From Tritrichomonas musculus (taxonomy: Eukaryota > Parabasalia > Tritrichomonadida > Tritrichomonadidae), in contig JAPFFF010000017.1 in the NCBI GenBank assembly GCA_039105265.1, positions 2,666,001 through 2,730,000 of the forward strand: a DNA stretch of 64,000 bases, read 5' to 3'. Position numbers and translations under genes: made by a program. Below, piece by piece: positions 17,829-27,718 of the stretch. How positions within the stretch are numbered: the first letter of the stretch is position 1; every line of letters begins with the position of its first letter. The notes under the pieces are model-generated. The model worked only from the letters and a program-made list of their open reading frames with translations. It made no database searches and was not told the DNA's origin.

Positions 17829-18165
17829 AGTAGTGATGAGTGTTCCGGATGACAACCAGATAGAAATTCACTTATGACCGCCATTACTGCCCTAATTTAG
17901 AAGGCCATCTAACTATTTTTGAATTGACCCTAACTGATACTCATAACTAGGAATAATTGATCAGCATCATGGGGTCACATTGATGTTCACTTATGACCAC
18001 TTATGACCGCCATTACTGCCCTAATTTAGAAGGCCATCTAACTATTTTTGAATTGACACTAACTGTGATACTAACTGATACTCATAACTAGGAATAATTG
18101 ATCAGCATCATGGGACTATATAGATGTTCACTTATGACCGCCACTATTGCCCTAGTTTAGAAGGC
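17829..18165 (+). repeat. Left terminal inverted repeat of element B
   Basis: It begins AGTAGTGATG and holds two full and one partial copy of a unit of about 131 bp, each starting near CTTATGACCGCC (about 17871, 17999 and 18131). It is inverted at 36503-36826. No gene is present. Confidence 0.9.
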
Positions 18166-18182
18166 TAGGGGTACTTACTACG

Positions 18183-18246
18183 AAAGGTCATACTAAAGGT
18201 TATCCTAAAGGTTGTACTGAAGGTTGTACTGAAGGTCATACTAAAG
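18183..18246 (+). repeat. 12-bp tandem repeat inside left end of B
   Basis: Five imperfect 12-bp units of the form AAGGTYRTACTR lie just inside the terminal repeat. No counterpart is seen at the right end. Confidence 0.65.
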
Positions 18247-18317
18247 AACCTCTCTTACTACCAATCACATTCCACCAGCAACCTAAATTTGTTAAAATAA
18301 TATTTTATTTTGTATAA

Positions 18318-18794
18318 ATGGAAATTGACACTGATATACTATTAAAAATTTTAAATGGTATCACCGATTTGTGCCAAGATGTCAAGCATTTGATTAAACG
18401 TATGAACCATAAACAGCCATCTCCTAATCCAAGCACAACGGTACAGCCTAAGAATTTCGTTCGAAGTGACTCACCTCCTGAGACATCATCTATTGAACAT
18501 CCCCATTCTCGCTTAAATCGAACCCATATATTCAATCGAAGCAAGTTTTTGGATATTAAGGATCACGACCGATTGATCCAATATGTCTCATCAAAGGATG
18601 TAATCGATGCAGTATCCAACGTGGAACCTCATAAACGTATATCCCTATTGCGTAAACTAATATTCGATAACCTAAATTTAAGTATCTCCATGTATATGAC
18701 CCAAAAACTACTCAACACCCATATGACTATAAATGTTCCTCCTAGTGAAACGACTCTAACCCCCGAAGTTGAGATTGATACAATCGATTTCTAG
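18318..18794 (+). CDS. 158-aa first-gene protein (B)
   Basis: The N-terminus, MEIDTDILLKILNGIT, looks helical. A Ser/Pro-rich linker follows, then a C-terminal helical domain with ISLLRKLIFDNLNLSISMYM. A short frame in F (52627-52812) matches this last part. Function is unknown. It lies just inside the left end and upstream of the polymerase gene. Confidence 0.65.
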   Translation: MEIDTDILLKILNGITDLCQDVKHLIKRMNHKQPSPNPSTTVQPKNFVRSDSPPETSSIEHPHSRLNRTHIFNRSKFLDIKDHDRLIQYVSSKDVIDAVSNVEPHKRISLLRKLIFDNLNLSISMYMTQKLLNTHMTINVPPSETTLTPEVEIDTIDF

Positions 18795-18864
18795 CCAAAA
18801 TTCAAAAATAATGTTTAATCAATATTTTTACCGATTACAATTTTATATTTTTACGTTTGGGCAA

Positions 18865-21800
18865 ATGAGTTGTATCTCGAATAAGAATTTTGGTGCAATT
18901 CCTTCATGGACTATCAAAAATTATATCAATATCATCAACAATGAGTTCGGTGGTAACATCCCAACCAACACTACATTTGTTGCTCAACTGAGCAAACTCA
19001 CGAAGTACCTAAATTATAACTCATTTGTAGCTCGCACAGGTTTCAATCCCAATGGTATACTCCAGGAATCTCATTTTGATACATTCTTTGGACAACTGAG
19101 GGCTGAACGTCTTGTAGATGATAATGATTACTTCAATAAATTCAATAGAGCTGATTACAAAATTAATGAACCCATTGATGTACTTCAACATATGAATACC
19201 CAAGATAAGTTCCAACAGCAATTAGATGATGAACGTAAGGTATATAGGGAACGCCAAATACAACATAATATTGATGTTGCAAAATATGCTTTGCAGGAAG
19301 CTCAACGATTGATTCGTGAAAATGAGTATCCACCAATACTTCCACCACCGACAACTCATAAGAAACCAATTCGGTATGATGAGCAGCCTTCATATATAAA
19401 GAGATTGAATGACAAACTGGATAACGATTACTTCAGTAAATTCAATAGAGATGATTACAAGATTGATGACCCCATTGATGTACTTCAACATATGAATACC
19501 CAAGATGAGTTCCAACAGCAATTAGATGATGAACGTAAGGTATATTCATATTTCAACAAATATTATCCCGAATATCTCGATAGAGCTGAAATACAAGATA
19601 TATTCCAAGATAGGTCTAAAATTACAAAACTAGCAAATATTATTGATGACAATACTGATATTGATGGTATCCCCAAAGATCCTGAAAATAATGAAATATT
19701 CGAGTACCTTGGCGAGTTCGGTCATGAATTCAAATCGAAACACAATGATTTCCTCATGGTGAACTTACCTGAGGACTACGATAAGGCTGTAGAGGCTTGG
19801 CAAAAATATGCCAAATATGCTGATAATGATTACAATGAACACACGGATATTGATACCTTCGAGCCTATATACATATACTACTTCAACTCGATATCCTCAT
19901 TGAACAGTATATATGATGGCTTGCAACAAGTTTATGAACGTGAGGTGAAACCATTCAAAATATATTTCCAACTCTCGGGTGTATTTGAGTCATCCAGTGC
20001 TGAGACTGACACATTCCAATATACAGCTAGGGAAATCACTTGGAATAACTATAAATCTGCTACCCCAATTGTGGTTCGTGATGAGCAATCACTTGATATC
20101 GTGAAGTACTATATTGAATCAGTACTGCACTCATATGAAACCTCAACATCGAGCACCAAGTTGATTCTCGTAGGCACAGTTTCATTCACAGTATCTCGAA
20201 TGGTCAAGGTTAGTGGTCCCATCAAGGATTTACCTCCTGAAATCAAAAATAATAAATTCATTATCACAGACAACGTCGATGACAATCTATGTTGGTATCG
20301 ATTTCTTGCTGCATGTCTCGATGATCATCTAGTTAACCCCAAATATCATTGTTATACTAAGCATCGTACACAAGCAGCTAGGAAACTTCTGTGCGGGGAA
20401 CACAATATAGTGTATTCAACTAAGCCATCTCAAGCTGCAATCAACTTCCTGAACAACTATCCGGGTACATCAATTGAAGCTATGAAGGTATCTGCTGAAA
20501 AGCATCATTTGAATATTGACATCTATGAGTACAATGTAGAACTCAAGGTTTATAATCTTCAGGATCAATGGAAATATAATAGTGACAATTCATTAAGGAA
20601 ATCTGCATTACTGTTCACTCAAAATCGAATCATTCACATAATGTATATCAAGGATGCTGAAAAGTTGACCAACATTCATATCTGCCCAAAGTGTGGTTCA
20701 TATGCACATTACGGTCATCACAATATGAATCGCTTCAAGAATCATGTTGATAATTGTGACGGGGTATTTCGAAAACAATTCATACCTAATCGTGAGCCAT
20801 TACCATATTGTCCACATATACTCAACAATCCGGTGTACGAATATTGTTTAGCATATGGTCTCGAATGGAAACCCAACATATATTACATCACTTATGATTT
20901 CGAAACTGTTGAACAACCTGTGAATACAGAAGGTACTTCGTACTCTATTGGTTCATCAACAACTATCAACTCTCGACTGATTCCCCTTAGCGTATCATCA
21001 TGTGTCAAGTCGCAATCTGGTTGCTACACACAACACTTCTCATTAAGAGATTCAACTGAGTTCATCATCGAATGGATTGAGTGGTTGTTTGAACAATCCC
21101 AGCAAGTGTATCACGATAAGGTTCAATATATGAAAACCTTTATTAATCAACCAATTGATACTCTTAATAAAATCGATCGCAACTTGAATGTGATAACCGT
21201 ATTTGGGTTCAATTCGAGTAGATTCGATAGTAACCTATTCAAGCAGTATCTCAATTACGATTTCTGGAGTGTCGAGCCCAACAGTATCATCGGTACCGCA
21301 TCATCATTGAAGCAATTCATATTGAAGTCCTCAAAATATAACACCAAGTTGAGATTCATCGATGCACAATCATTCGTTGCTGGAGGTACATTACGACAAT
21401 TTGGTGTAGATTTTGGTGGACTCGAGAATAGCAGTAAAGGTGTGTTCCCATATGAAGCTATCAATACTGAGAATTACAATGAGGTTCTCTCACAAACGGA
21501 GCCCTTTGAATATGAAGCATTCTACAGCTACCTCAACCAAAAGAATCCATTGACACCAGATGATTACAAACTATATCTCGAGGATGCCAAAAATTATAAA
21601 ACCCGATGGGATTACCTGTTGGCATACAATGATAATGATGTTGAGATGATGATTAAACCCATTGATAACTTGATAACCCTCAATGCTCAGTACAACGTTG
21701 ATCTCATATCGAATCTCTCGTTGAGTAAGAATGCATCTTGTATCAAGTATGCACTTGCGTATAAGGAATTTGATCCCAATACTGAATACTCTATACAAAA

Positions 21801-23778
21801 CCCATCGAATACTTTCAAACCAAATCTCAAGTGGTGGAGATTCAAATGTGAGAACTACTATAACCAGGATGTCAAATATAATCAATCCCATAAGGACTCT
21901 CCCAGGAACCTCGATAAATGTGTTTGCGAGGAGCAGTTTGATGAATTCATGAAAATGTACAACAATCCTGATACTGGCAAGTGTCATCTCTGTGGTGAGC
22001 ACTTCACGTGGACCAATAAGCCTACCCTCGATAGAATCAATAACGATATCGGTCACGAACTCAGCAACTGTAAACTCGCTTGTGCAGAATGCAACAAACT
22101 TCGCAGTCGTGATGACCCCAATATAACCAAACTACGAATTCAACTGAAGAAATATTGCAAGATGATGCATCTCCCAACACTCATCAATGATGAACAGGAA
22201 TATTATAGCTTACGGAACAACATCACTGGAGGTCTATCCAATGTTATGCACCGTGTCAACATCAAGGGTCACACTAATATAAATCGTTTTAGATACAACG
22301 CCGTTGACCACAAGGTAATCTCATATGATACCCCTCACACTATGACTCACATTGTTGGAGTTGATTTCAATAGCTTATACCCATCAGCATTCAGTTCAAC
22401 CAAACATGATTTCAATCCATATCACGGAGGGGTTATGTATATGCCAGGTTCCATGTTGGAGAGATTCGATGTTTATAACAATGGTACCAAAAATATGAAA
22501 ACCTATAACTCATGTATGCATATCATCAACAGCCGGAATTTACGAAAGCATCCTAAATATTTGTTCAAAGCGGAGGTCATATTGAAATGCCCAGTATCTA
22601 AAATCAATAACTTCATCAATTTCCCACCAGTATTTCGCAATTTTGATATCACGAACGATGAAACAACCATTGGTTCATACATGCACAACTACATGACTCA
22701 CAACAAACTCCCATCCGCTGATAAAACTGAACGAAAGCTAACTATGTGTGTCGATACGATGGGTACCTATCAAACATTCTCAAATTATTATCTCTGGTTC
22801 CTACTCGACCATGGGCTTGTCATCGAAGATATCAAAAGTCTCACCACATACGAAGCTCATCGTGGATTCAACCCATTTGTTAGTGAGTTCATGAAACGTC
22901 GTCAGGATATCATTTCTGGAGCTGTATCCGGCAATGAAAAGTTCTACAAGATTAGCATGAATGGTTCATATGGATACGATGGGATGAACACTGAGAAGTT
23001 CTCTAAAATAAAAATATGTTCACGTGATAAGACCTTCCAGAATATCATCTACGATAACTATGTTAGTGGGATCAAATTGAGTGATGACAACTACCTACTC
23101 CAAATGAACCCAAAGAGCTTCAAATGTACGACTTGCCTTCAGGAGTCATTCTGGACACTAGATAATGCCAAATTCTGGTATCTCACATTCATATACGATT
23201 TCATGTACAAGTGCCTTGATGTGGAACGATTTCATTTCATAGAGGGAGACACCGATAGTGCATATTTTGCGGTTGCTGGTGATGAATCCAAGGGGTCCGA
23301 TCAAGAGTTCAAATACATCATCAAGAATAGGGCATTCTATGATGAGAACATATATAAGTTCATGCCGAATCCCAATATAAATACAATCGCTGATGAGAAG
23401 AAAATACTGGGTCTCTGCATTGAGAAATATGGTGAGAATATGATTGCGTTAGCCCCCAAGTGCTACACCATATTTAATAGTGGAGCTGTAACCAAGGCAC
23501 TCAAACTCAAGGGGGTCTCCCTCAAGAAAAACCATATTACAAGTGATGATTACAAGGACATCATCGACAATGGTGGTGTGAAGGTTGGCAAAAATATCAA
23601 TCTGCAAATGACTCGCAATACCAAAATCCAGAGCAAAATCAGTGAGATGACGATGTCCAAGATCACGGTAAACAAGAATGCTCTCACCGGGACACACACC
23701 AAAATGATTGTCCTCGAGAACCAATCCTGTGCACCATTCATCCATGGGCTCACATCAGGGGACTATATTATGCTCTAA
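18865..23778 (+). CDS. OTU-zinc-exonuclease-HNH-DNA polymerase B fusion (B), about 1637 aa
   Basis: This is the protein-primed replicative polymerase. Order by residue: two copies of a DxFxxQL...EPIDVLQHMNTQ repeat (about 60-220); an OTU-like cysteine protease domain with DDNLCWYRF (about 473) and IIHIM (about 588); a CPKCG...H...C zinc finger (about 607); exonuclease motifs DFET (677), FNSSRFD (782) and YNDNDVE (921); an HNH domain CHLCGEHF...LDRINN...CAECN (1040-1085); motif A DFNSLYPS (1167); motif B KISMNGSYGY (1362); motif C DTDS (1462). Its start could also be the ATG at 18811; 18865 follows an A/T motif and looks the more usual. Confidence 0.92.
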   Translation: MSCISNKNFGAIPSWTIKNYINIINNEFGGNIPTNTTFVAQLSKLTKYLNYNSFVARTGFNPNGILQESHFDTFFGQLRAERLVDDNDYFNKFNRADYKINEPIDVLQHMNTQDKFQQQLDDERKVYRERQIQHNIDVAKYALQEAQRLIRENEYPPILPPPTTHKKPIRYDEQPSYIKRLNDKLDNDYFSKFNRDDYKIDDPIDVLQHMNTQDEFQQQLDDERKVYSYFNKYYPEYLDRAEIQDIFQDRSKITKLANIIDDNTDIDGIPKDPENNEIFEYLGEFGHEFKSKHNDFLMVNLPEDYDKAVEAWQKYAKYADNDYNEHTDIDTFEPIYIYYFNSISSLNSIYDGLQQVYEREVKPFKIYFQLSGVFESSSAETDTFQYTAREITWNNYKSATPIVVRDEQSLDIVKYYIESVLHSYETSTSSTKLILVGTVSFTVSRMVKVSGPIKDLPPEIKNNKFIITDNVDDNLCWYRFLAACLDDHLVNPKYHCYTKHRTQAARKLLCGEHNIVYSTKPSQAAINFLNNYPGTSIEAMKVSAEKHHLNIDIYEYNVELKVYNLQDQWKYNSDNSLRKSALLFTQNRIIHIMYIKDAEKLTNIHICPKCGSYAHYGHHNMNRFKNHVDNCDGVFRKQFIPNREPLPYCPHILNNPVYEYCLAYGLEWKPNIYYITYDFETVEQPVNTEGTSYSIGSSTTINSRLIPLSVSSCVKSQSGCYTQHFSLRDSTEFIIEWIEWLFEQSQQVYHDKVQYMKTFINQPIDTLNKIDRNLNVITVFGFNSSRFDSNLFKQYLNYDFWSVEPNSIIGTASSLKQFILKSSKYNTKLRFIDAQSFVAGGTLRQFGVDFGGLENSSKGVFPYEAINTENYNEVLSQTEPFEYEAFYSYLNQKNPLTPDDYKLYLEDAKNYKTRWDYLLAYNDNDVEMMIKPIDNLITLNAQYNVDLISNLSLSKNASCIKYALAYKEFDPNTEYSIQNPSNTFKPNLKWWRFKCENYYNQDVKYNQSHKDSPRNLDKCVCEEQFDEFMKMYNNPDTGKCHLCGEHFTWTNKPTLDRINNDIGHELSNCKLACAECNKLRSRDDPNITKLRIQLKKYCKMMHLPTLINDEQEYYSLRNNITGGLSNVMHRVNIKGHTNINRFRYNAVDHKVISYDTPHTMTHIVGVDFNSLYPSAFSSTKHDFNPYHGGVMYMPGSMLERFDVYNNGTKNMKTYNSCMHIINSRNLRKHPKYLFKAEVILKCPVSKINNFINFPPVFRNFDITNDETTIGSYMHNYMTHNKLPSADKTERKLTMCVDTMGTYQTFSNYYLWFLLDHGLVIEDIKSLTTYEAHRGFNPFVSEFMKRRQDIISGAVSGNEKFYKISMNGSYGYDGMNTEKFSKIKICSRDKTFQNIIYDNYVSGIKLSDDNYLLQMNPKSFKCTTCLQESFWTLDNAKFWYLTFIYDFMYKCLDVERFHFIEGDTDSAYFAVAGDESKGSDQEFKYIIKNRAFYDENIYKFMPNPNINTIADEKKILGLCIEKYGENMIALAPKCYTIFNSGAVTKALKLKGVSLKKNHITSDDYKDIIDNGGVKVGKNINLQMTRNTKIQSKISEMTMSKITVNKNALTGTHTKMIVLENQSCAPFIHGLTSGDYIML

Positions 23779-23788
23779 ATTTGGGTGA

Positions 23789-23802
23789 CAGCAAAATTGC
23801 TG
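23789..23802. terminator. Hairpin between polymerase and fibre 3' ends (B)
   Basis: CAGCA-AAAT-TGCTG sits in the 33-bp gap between two convergent stops. The same hairpin, one pair longer, is in the matching gap of A at 225-240. A two-way 3'-end signal is inferred. Confidence 0.4.
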
Positions 23803-23811
23803 CGACCTACA

Positions 23812-25998
23812 TTAGGCCTTGAATACAGCTAATGTGGATCCGTTGATGATACCAGTTATGATACCCACGGTCATACGATTTATTTTTGAGGTTATCGCGG
23901 TCTCACCAGTGAGTATCTTCAGTTTATTATCAGCGTTATCAATGAATACCTCATCCCCAATGGAATAGCATGAGGAGTCCTCAACCTTAACCATGTAATC
24001 CCCATGAGTGGCGAATGTGATACAACCATTGGCTTCATCGATTCTCACGCATATACCAACATACTCCTTCCAGGTACCAGTGGTCTTCACACTACATATG
24101 CAATCAGTGGTGTCAGCTTCAGTGCTAGGGACCCATTTCGAATCCTCACGATGATATACCTTACCGGTCATATATACTGGAGCTCCAATGACGAAATCGG
24201 TAATGCTGTTAACCGATGACTCGATTGGGGAGTAGTGGGTGATGGTTGTGTTGGAATTGATTTTAGCATAGGCATGACCGTCTATATCACATGCATTCAT
24301 AACACAAACTTTTGATCGAGTAATCTCCAATGCAGTTATTTCATTGTATTTGATGGTCGCTGTATCACTGTTTGCATCAATATCGAAATCTAACCATCTC
24401 TCCTTCGAACTATCCAGTTGATTGCCAATGCTAAATATTCTGGTATTGCGAGAATGATTTGGTTTCATGACCATGAGAGGTGCATCACTACATGTCTGAT
24501 TGGCTCCACCCAATGTCAGGATGTTGTTTGGGTCTTTGATATAAACCTCTCCACTGATATCAGTGAAATACTCTTTTGGTATATCTGTTGTGAGTGCATA
24601 CTTGGTCATATCTGGTAAGTCCTGAGTCTTCACGTATGGTTCCAACGCAGTACTCAGTGTAGATCCATTAACCAAATCGGTGGGTATCTCCGGGATATCT
24701 GTTGTGAGTGCATACTTGGTCATATCTGGCAAGTCCTGGGTCTTCGCGTATGGTTCCAACACAGTACTCAGTGTAGATCCATTAACCAAATCAGTGGGTA
24801 TCTCCTGGATATCCGTTTTGAGAGCATAAGTGTTCGACACATATCTCGCCGAATAAGCGTTTTTGTCGGTTGGTTCGACAGTTTTGGTTATTGAACATGA
24901 TAGTATTTCCGGTGTATCACCAGTTCCTGGATTGATTAATTCATGGCTGTGATACAGTATCCATAGACCAGAACTACTTCCGTCGATATGCAGTATCTGA
25001 GAGGGTTGATTATCATCATCGTCATTGTACGAATAGTCTGCGTGAACATAATGGGCCGTATAGTAACTGTCTGATGAGACAATATCCAACCCATATTGCT
25101 CAATCAGTGTATGATATGTGTCGTAATCCAAATCGGGGATTGTATTATTGACGATTGTGAATTGAATTGTTGTTTGCCCCTCGATAATCTCTGGGATATC
25201 GCTCTTCACTTGATCAATAGCATGGGTCATATCTGTTGTCAAAGCATATGGTTCCAAAGCTGTACTCAGTGTAGATCCATTAACCAAATCTGTGGGTATC
25301 TCCGGGAGGTCCTGGGTCTTCACATACTCGGACATATCTGGCAAGTCCTGGGTCTTCGCGTACTCACTTAAGTTCGCAAGCTTCGCATACGGTTCCAAAG
25401 CAGTACTCAATGCAGTACTCAGTGTAGATCCATTAACCAAATCAGTGGGTATCTCCGGGATATCTTCAGCGAGTGCATACTTGGTCATATCTGGTAAGTC
25501 CTGAGTCTTCACATACTCGGACATATCTGGTAAGTCCTGAGTCTTCACATATGGTTCCAAAGCAGTACTCAATGAATCACTCGTAACGATGTTCTCAGGG
25601 ACCTCAGGTATTTCAGTAGATAGTGCACAGTTTTTGACGATGTAATCACGTAATTCCCCAATGGCATTCTCCACATCTGCACTACTGGCATACGATTGCA
25701 AGTCCTTAGATAGCGCATACTTCAGCATCTCCGTATTGAAATCCTCGGTTTTCACATAGTCGAATAGCTGGGTTTGCAAAGCATATGACTCAAGGTCCTT
25801 GGCTAATGCATATTTTTCGAGATGCTCACCAACTGTACTCGTAATGAGTTCCTTGATTTGCTCCTGGTTGGGACCAGTTATATTCGAGCCATTGGACCCA
25901 TTATGGCACATACATGCATACCTTTTGATGTATTCAATCAGTAACTCGTCGATAGTGGCCGCTTTTATTGAAAATCCACTCTGTTCTATACTAAACAT
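23812..25998 (-). CDS. Fibre-like receptor-binding protein (B), 728 aa
   Basis: The anchor and C-terminal domain match A. The shaft has many EIPTDLVNGSTLSTALEPY and TQDLPDMTKYAL repeats. Two variable modules differ from A: one near TTIQFTIVNNTIPDLDYD (about residues 285-390) and one with NILTLGGANQ (about 495-580), which resembles a beta-rich fibre knob. The long near-exact DNA repeats offer sites for module exchange. Confidence 0.75.
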   Translation of the reverse strand: MFSIEQSGFSIKAATIDELLIEYIKRYACMCHNGSNGSNITGPNQEQIKELITSTVGEHLEKYALAKDLESYALQTQLFDYVKTEDFNTEMLKYALSKDLQSYASSADVENAIGELRDYIVKNCALSTEIPEVPENIVTSDSLSTALEPYVKTQDLPDMSEYVKTQDLPDMTKYALAEDIPEIPTDLVNGSTLSTALSTALEPYAKLANLSEYAKTQDLPDMSEYVKTQDLPEIPTDLVNGSTLSTALEPYALTTDMTHAIDQVKSDIPEIIEGQTTIQFTIVNNTIPDLDYDTYHTLIEQYGLDIVSSDSYYTAHYVHADYSYNDDDDNQPSQILHIDGSSSGLWILYHSHELINPGTGDTPEILSCSITKTVEPTDKNAYSARYVSNTYALKTDIQEIPTDLVNGSTLSTVLEPYAKTQDLPDMTKYALTTDIPEIPTDLVNGSTLSTALEPYVKTQDLPDMTKYALTTDIPKEYFTDISGEVYIKDPNNILTLGGANQTCSDAPLMVMKPNHSRNTRIFSIGNQLDSSKERWLDFDIDANSDTATIKYNEITALEITRSKVCVMNACDIDGHAYAKINSNTTITHYSPIESSVNSITDFVIGAPVYMTGKVYHREDSKWVPSTEADTTDCICSVKTTGTWKEYVGICVRIDEANGCITFATHGDYMVKVEDSSCYSIGDEVFIDNADNKLKILTGETAITSKINRMTVGIITGIINGSTLAVFKA

Positions 25999-26148
25999 TT
26001 CCTATACAATAAAGGTGTGATTACCGGTATACCCATCGGACCCCCTTTCGAGGAGGTGGATGGTGAATCGGAATCCCAAGCTGATGTCCAAAGAGATGCC
26101 AATTGCGAGTATGCAAATAATGACATTTTTTTTACACCTAAAGTACTC

Positions 26149-27711
26149 ATGAGCTATAAATCTCCAAAGCGTCCAAATACTAAAAAGCAACCACCACCAC
26201 CAGCAGCAGCACCACCAGCAGAGGTTAGCGATGATGATGATGATGATGGTAATGTCCAAGCACCGGGTGTTGATGATAACAACAACAATAGACCAACACG
26301 ATATGAATATATTAGGACACCTGTCAAACACGTTAGTAAACCTAATCTAAAATTCACCCAACAAATACAAAAATCGCCATTCAAACCAATATCCAGATTC
26401 AATGAAGATAATGCATATGAATATGTTATGCAAGAGGTTGAACCACCAAGTGCTACCGTAGGTAGACGCAATGGCAAAGACTATGAGAATGTCAAAGGTC
26501 GTTTAGGCCAATTCGGCAATCTCTCACTCACAGGCGATTCATCAACCTTCAAGAAGAACTTCCTAGATATGATTATAAACGGCAATTACCGGGTTAAGTA
26601 CATTCCATCAGCTGCAGCACGTGATACCGCAAAGGAGTATTGTATGAACCACCTCGATGAAACTGGAGTTCCCAAGTACAGATTATTACCAACCAATTCC
26701 AACGACCCATTAGGAAATCGTATTACAGACCTCAATGGTGACAAGGTTGATGATATCGTATTGGTTGATAAACGCGGCATTCCAGCTATTGTCAACGGAT
26801 ACAAATTAGTTCATGCATCACCCTATAAGAAGGCCTGGAAAACCATTTGTGATACAAAGGCTAAGCGTCAAGCCAAGCCATTCAATGTATGGCTCAAGGA
26901 GCAATTCGATAAGGATATTACCAAGGTCGATTGGGAGCGTGGTGAATATAAATTGACTAAATCCGTGGCATTGAATACTCTAGAAAAGGCATATGGTGAA
27001 TCCGGTATTGGAAAGGCACGTATGAGCAAGCGCTTATCACCTAACAGCTATTGGGCATCCCTGTTCTCGCATATATGGAATGTATTCTGGGGCCAGGATA
27101 AACTTCAAGATTGGCTCGAACTCAAGAAGTTGACCAATTTCCTAGCCGTATGCAACGCCATATATATTTACTACTTCGACCTCCCTGCGAAAAGTACTAT
27201 AGAGCAAAGGCATAATGACAAGTCATTCAACTACCCAAGCTGGTCCAATTGGAAGAGCACTCATAAGTCGGAGTATATGCAGATAGTTGGTCCCATGATC
27301 GAGGAATGGATTAAACTCATTGACCAAGTAGCTGACCGCAAGACTGGTGCTCTAAAGGATGCGGAAATACCTGATGAAATTCTCGAAATGCTAGAACAGA
27401 TTGAACAAATAGTATTCCTATGGGGATTTAATACCACTTTCGATGAGGGAACCGTACCTCGAACTGATGATCAAGGCAAGCGAACACCTGCAGCATTTGA
27501 AAATCTACTTATATACGTAAATACCAGTTCTCCAATCGCGGTGAAGGAAGTTCGTGATTCATTTATTGACAACATCAACCAGTTGATTGACTATGAATTC
27601 TATGGAGCGAAAAGCGGATACCTTGAGATGAAAGCCAAAAATAAGGAGGCTAGGGATGCTAGGAAAGCGAGTGCAAGTCGATTTGAAATCGTATATGGTG
27701 GTCAACAATAG
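26149..27711 (+). CDS. Large structural-type protein (B), 520 aa
   Basis: The ATG at 26149 gives MSYKSPKRPNT, the same start as in D. The frame is open further upstream to a GTG at 26017, and that upstream part resembles sequence in A, but it has no ATG. A Pro/Asp-rich leader is followed by the conserved block FLDMIINGNYRVKYIP, RLLPTNSNDPLG and DLNGDKVDDIVLVDKRG, then a helical C-terminal half containing SKRLSPNSYWASLF. No helical-repeat expansion as in A is present. The gene probably encodes a core particle or scaffold protein; the family is unknown. Confidence 0.7.
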   Translation: MSYKSPKRPNTKKQPPPPAAAPPAEVSDDDDDDGNVQAPGVDDNNNNRPTRYEYIRTPVKHVSKPNLKFTQQIQKSPFKPISRFNEDNAYEYVMQEVEPPSATVGRRNGKDYENVKGRLGQFGNLSLTGDSSTFKKNFLDMIINGNYRVKYIPSAAARDTAKEYCMNHLDETGVPKYRLLPTNSNDPLGNRITDLNGDKVDDIVLVDKRGIPAIVNGYKLVHASPYKKAWKTICDTKAKRQAKPFNVWLKEQFDKDITKVDWERGEYKLTKSVALNTLEKAYGESGIGKARMSKRLSPNSYWASLFSHIWNVFWGQDKLQDWLELKKLTNFLAVCNAIYIYYFDLPAKSTIEQRHNDKSFNYPSWSNWKSTHKSEYMQIVGPMIEEWIKLIDQVADRKTGALKDAEIPDEILEMLEQIEQIVFLWGFNTTFDEGTVPRTDDQGKRTPAAFENLLIYVNTSSPIAVKEVRDSFIDNINQLIDYEFYGAKSGYLEMKAKNKEARDARKASASRFEIVYGGQQ

Positions 27712-27718
27712 GTATATA

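Noticed and set aside
17871-18165. Tandem units in the B terminal repeat as a CRISPR array
   Set aside because: Units of about 131 bp are contiguous without unique spacers and are inverted at the other end of the element.
21900-22240. HNH region of the polymerase as part of an intein
   Set aside because: No splicing-type N- or C-terminal junction residues are evident, and all copies carry the domain continuously within the polymerase.
26017-26148. Upstream extension of the B structural gene from a GTG codon
   Set aside because: There is no ATG, and in D the corresponding gene starts at the ATG matching 26149. It is kept only as a note.
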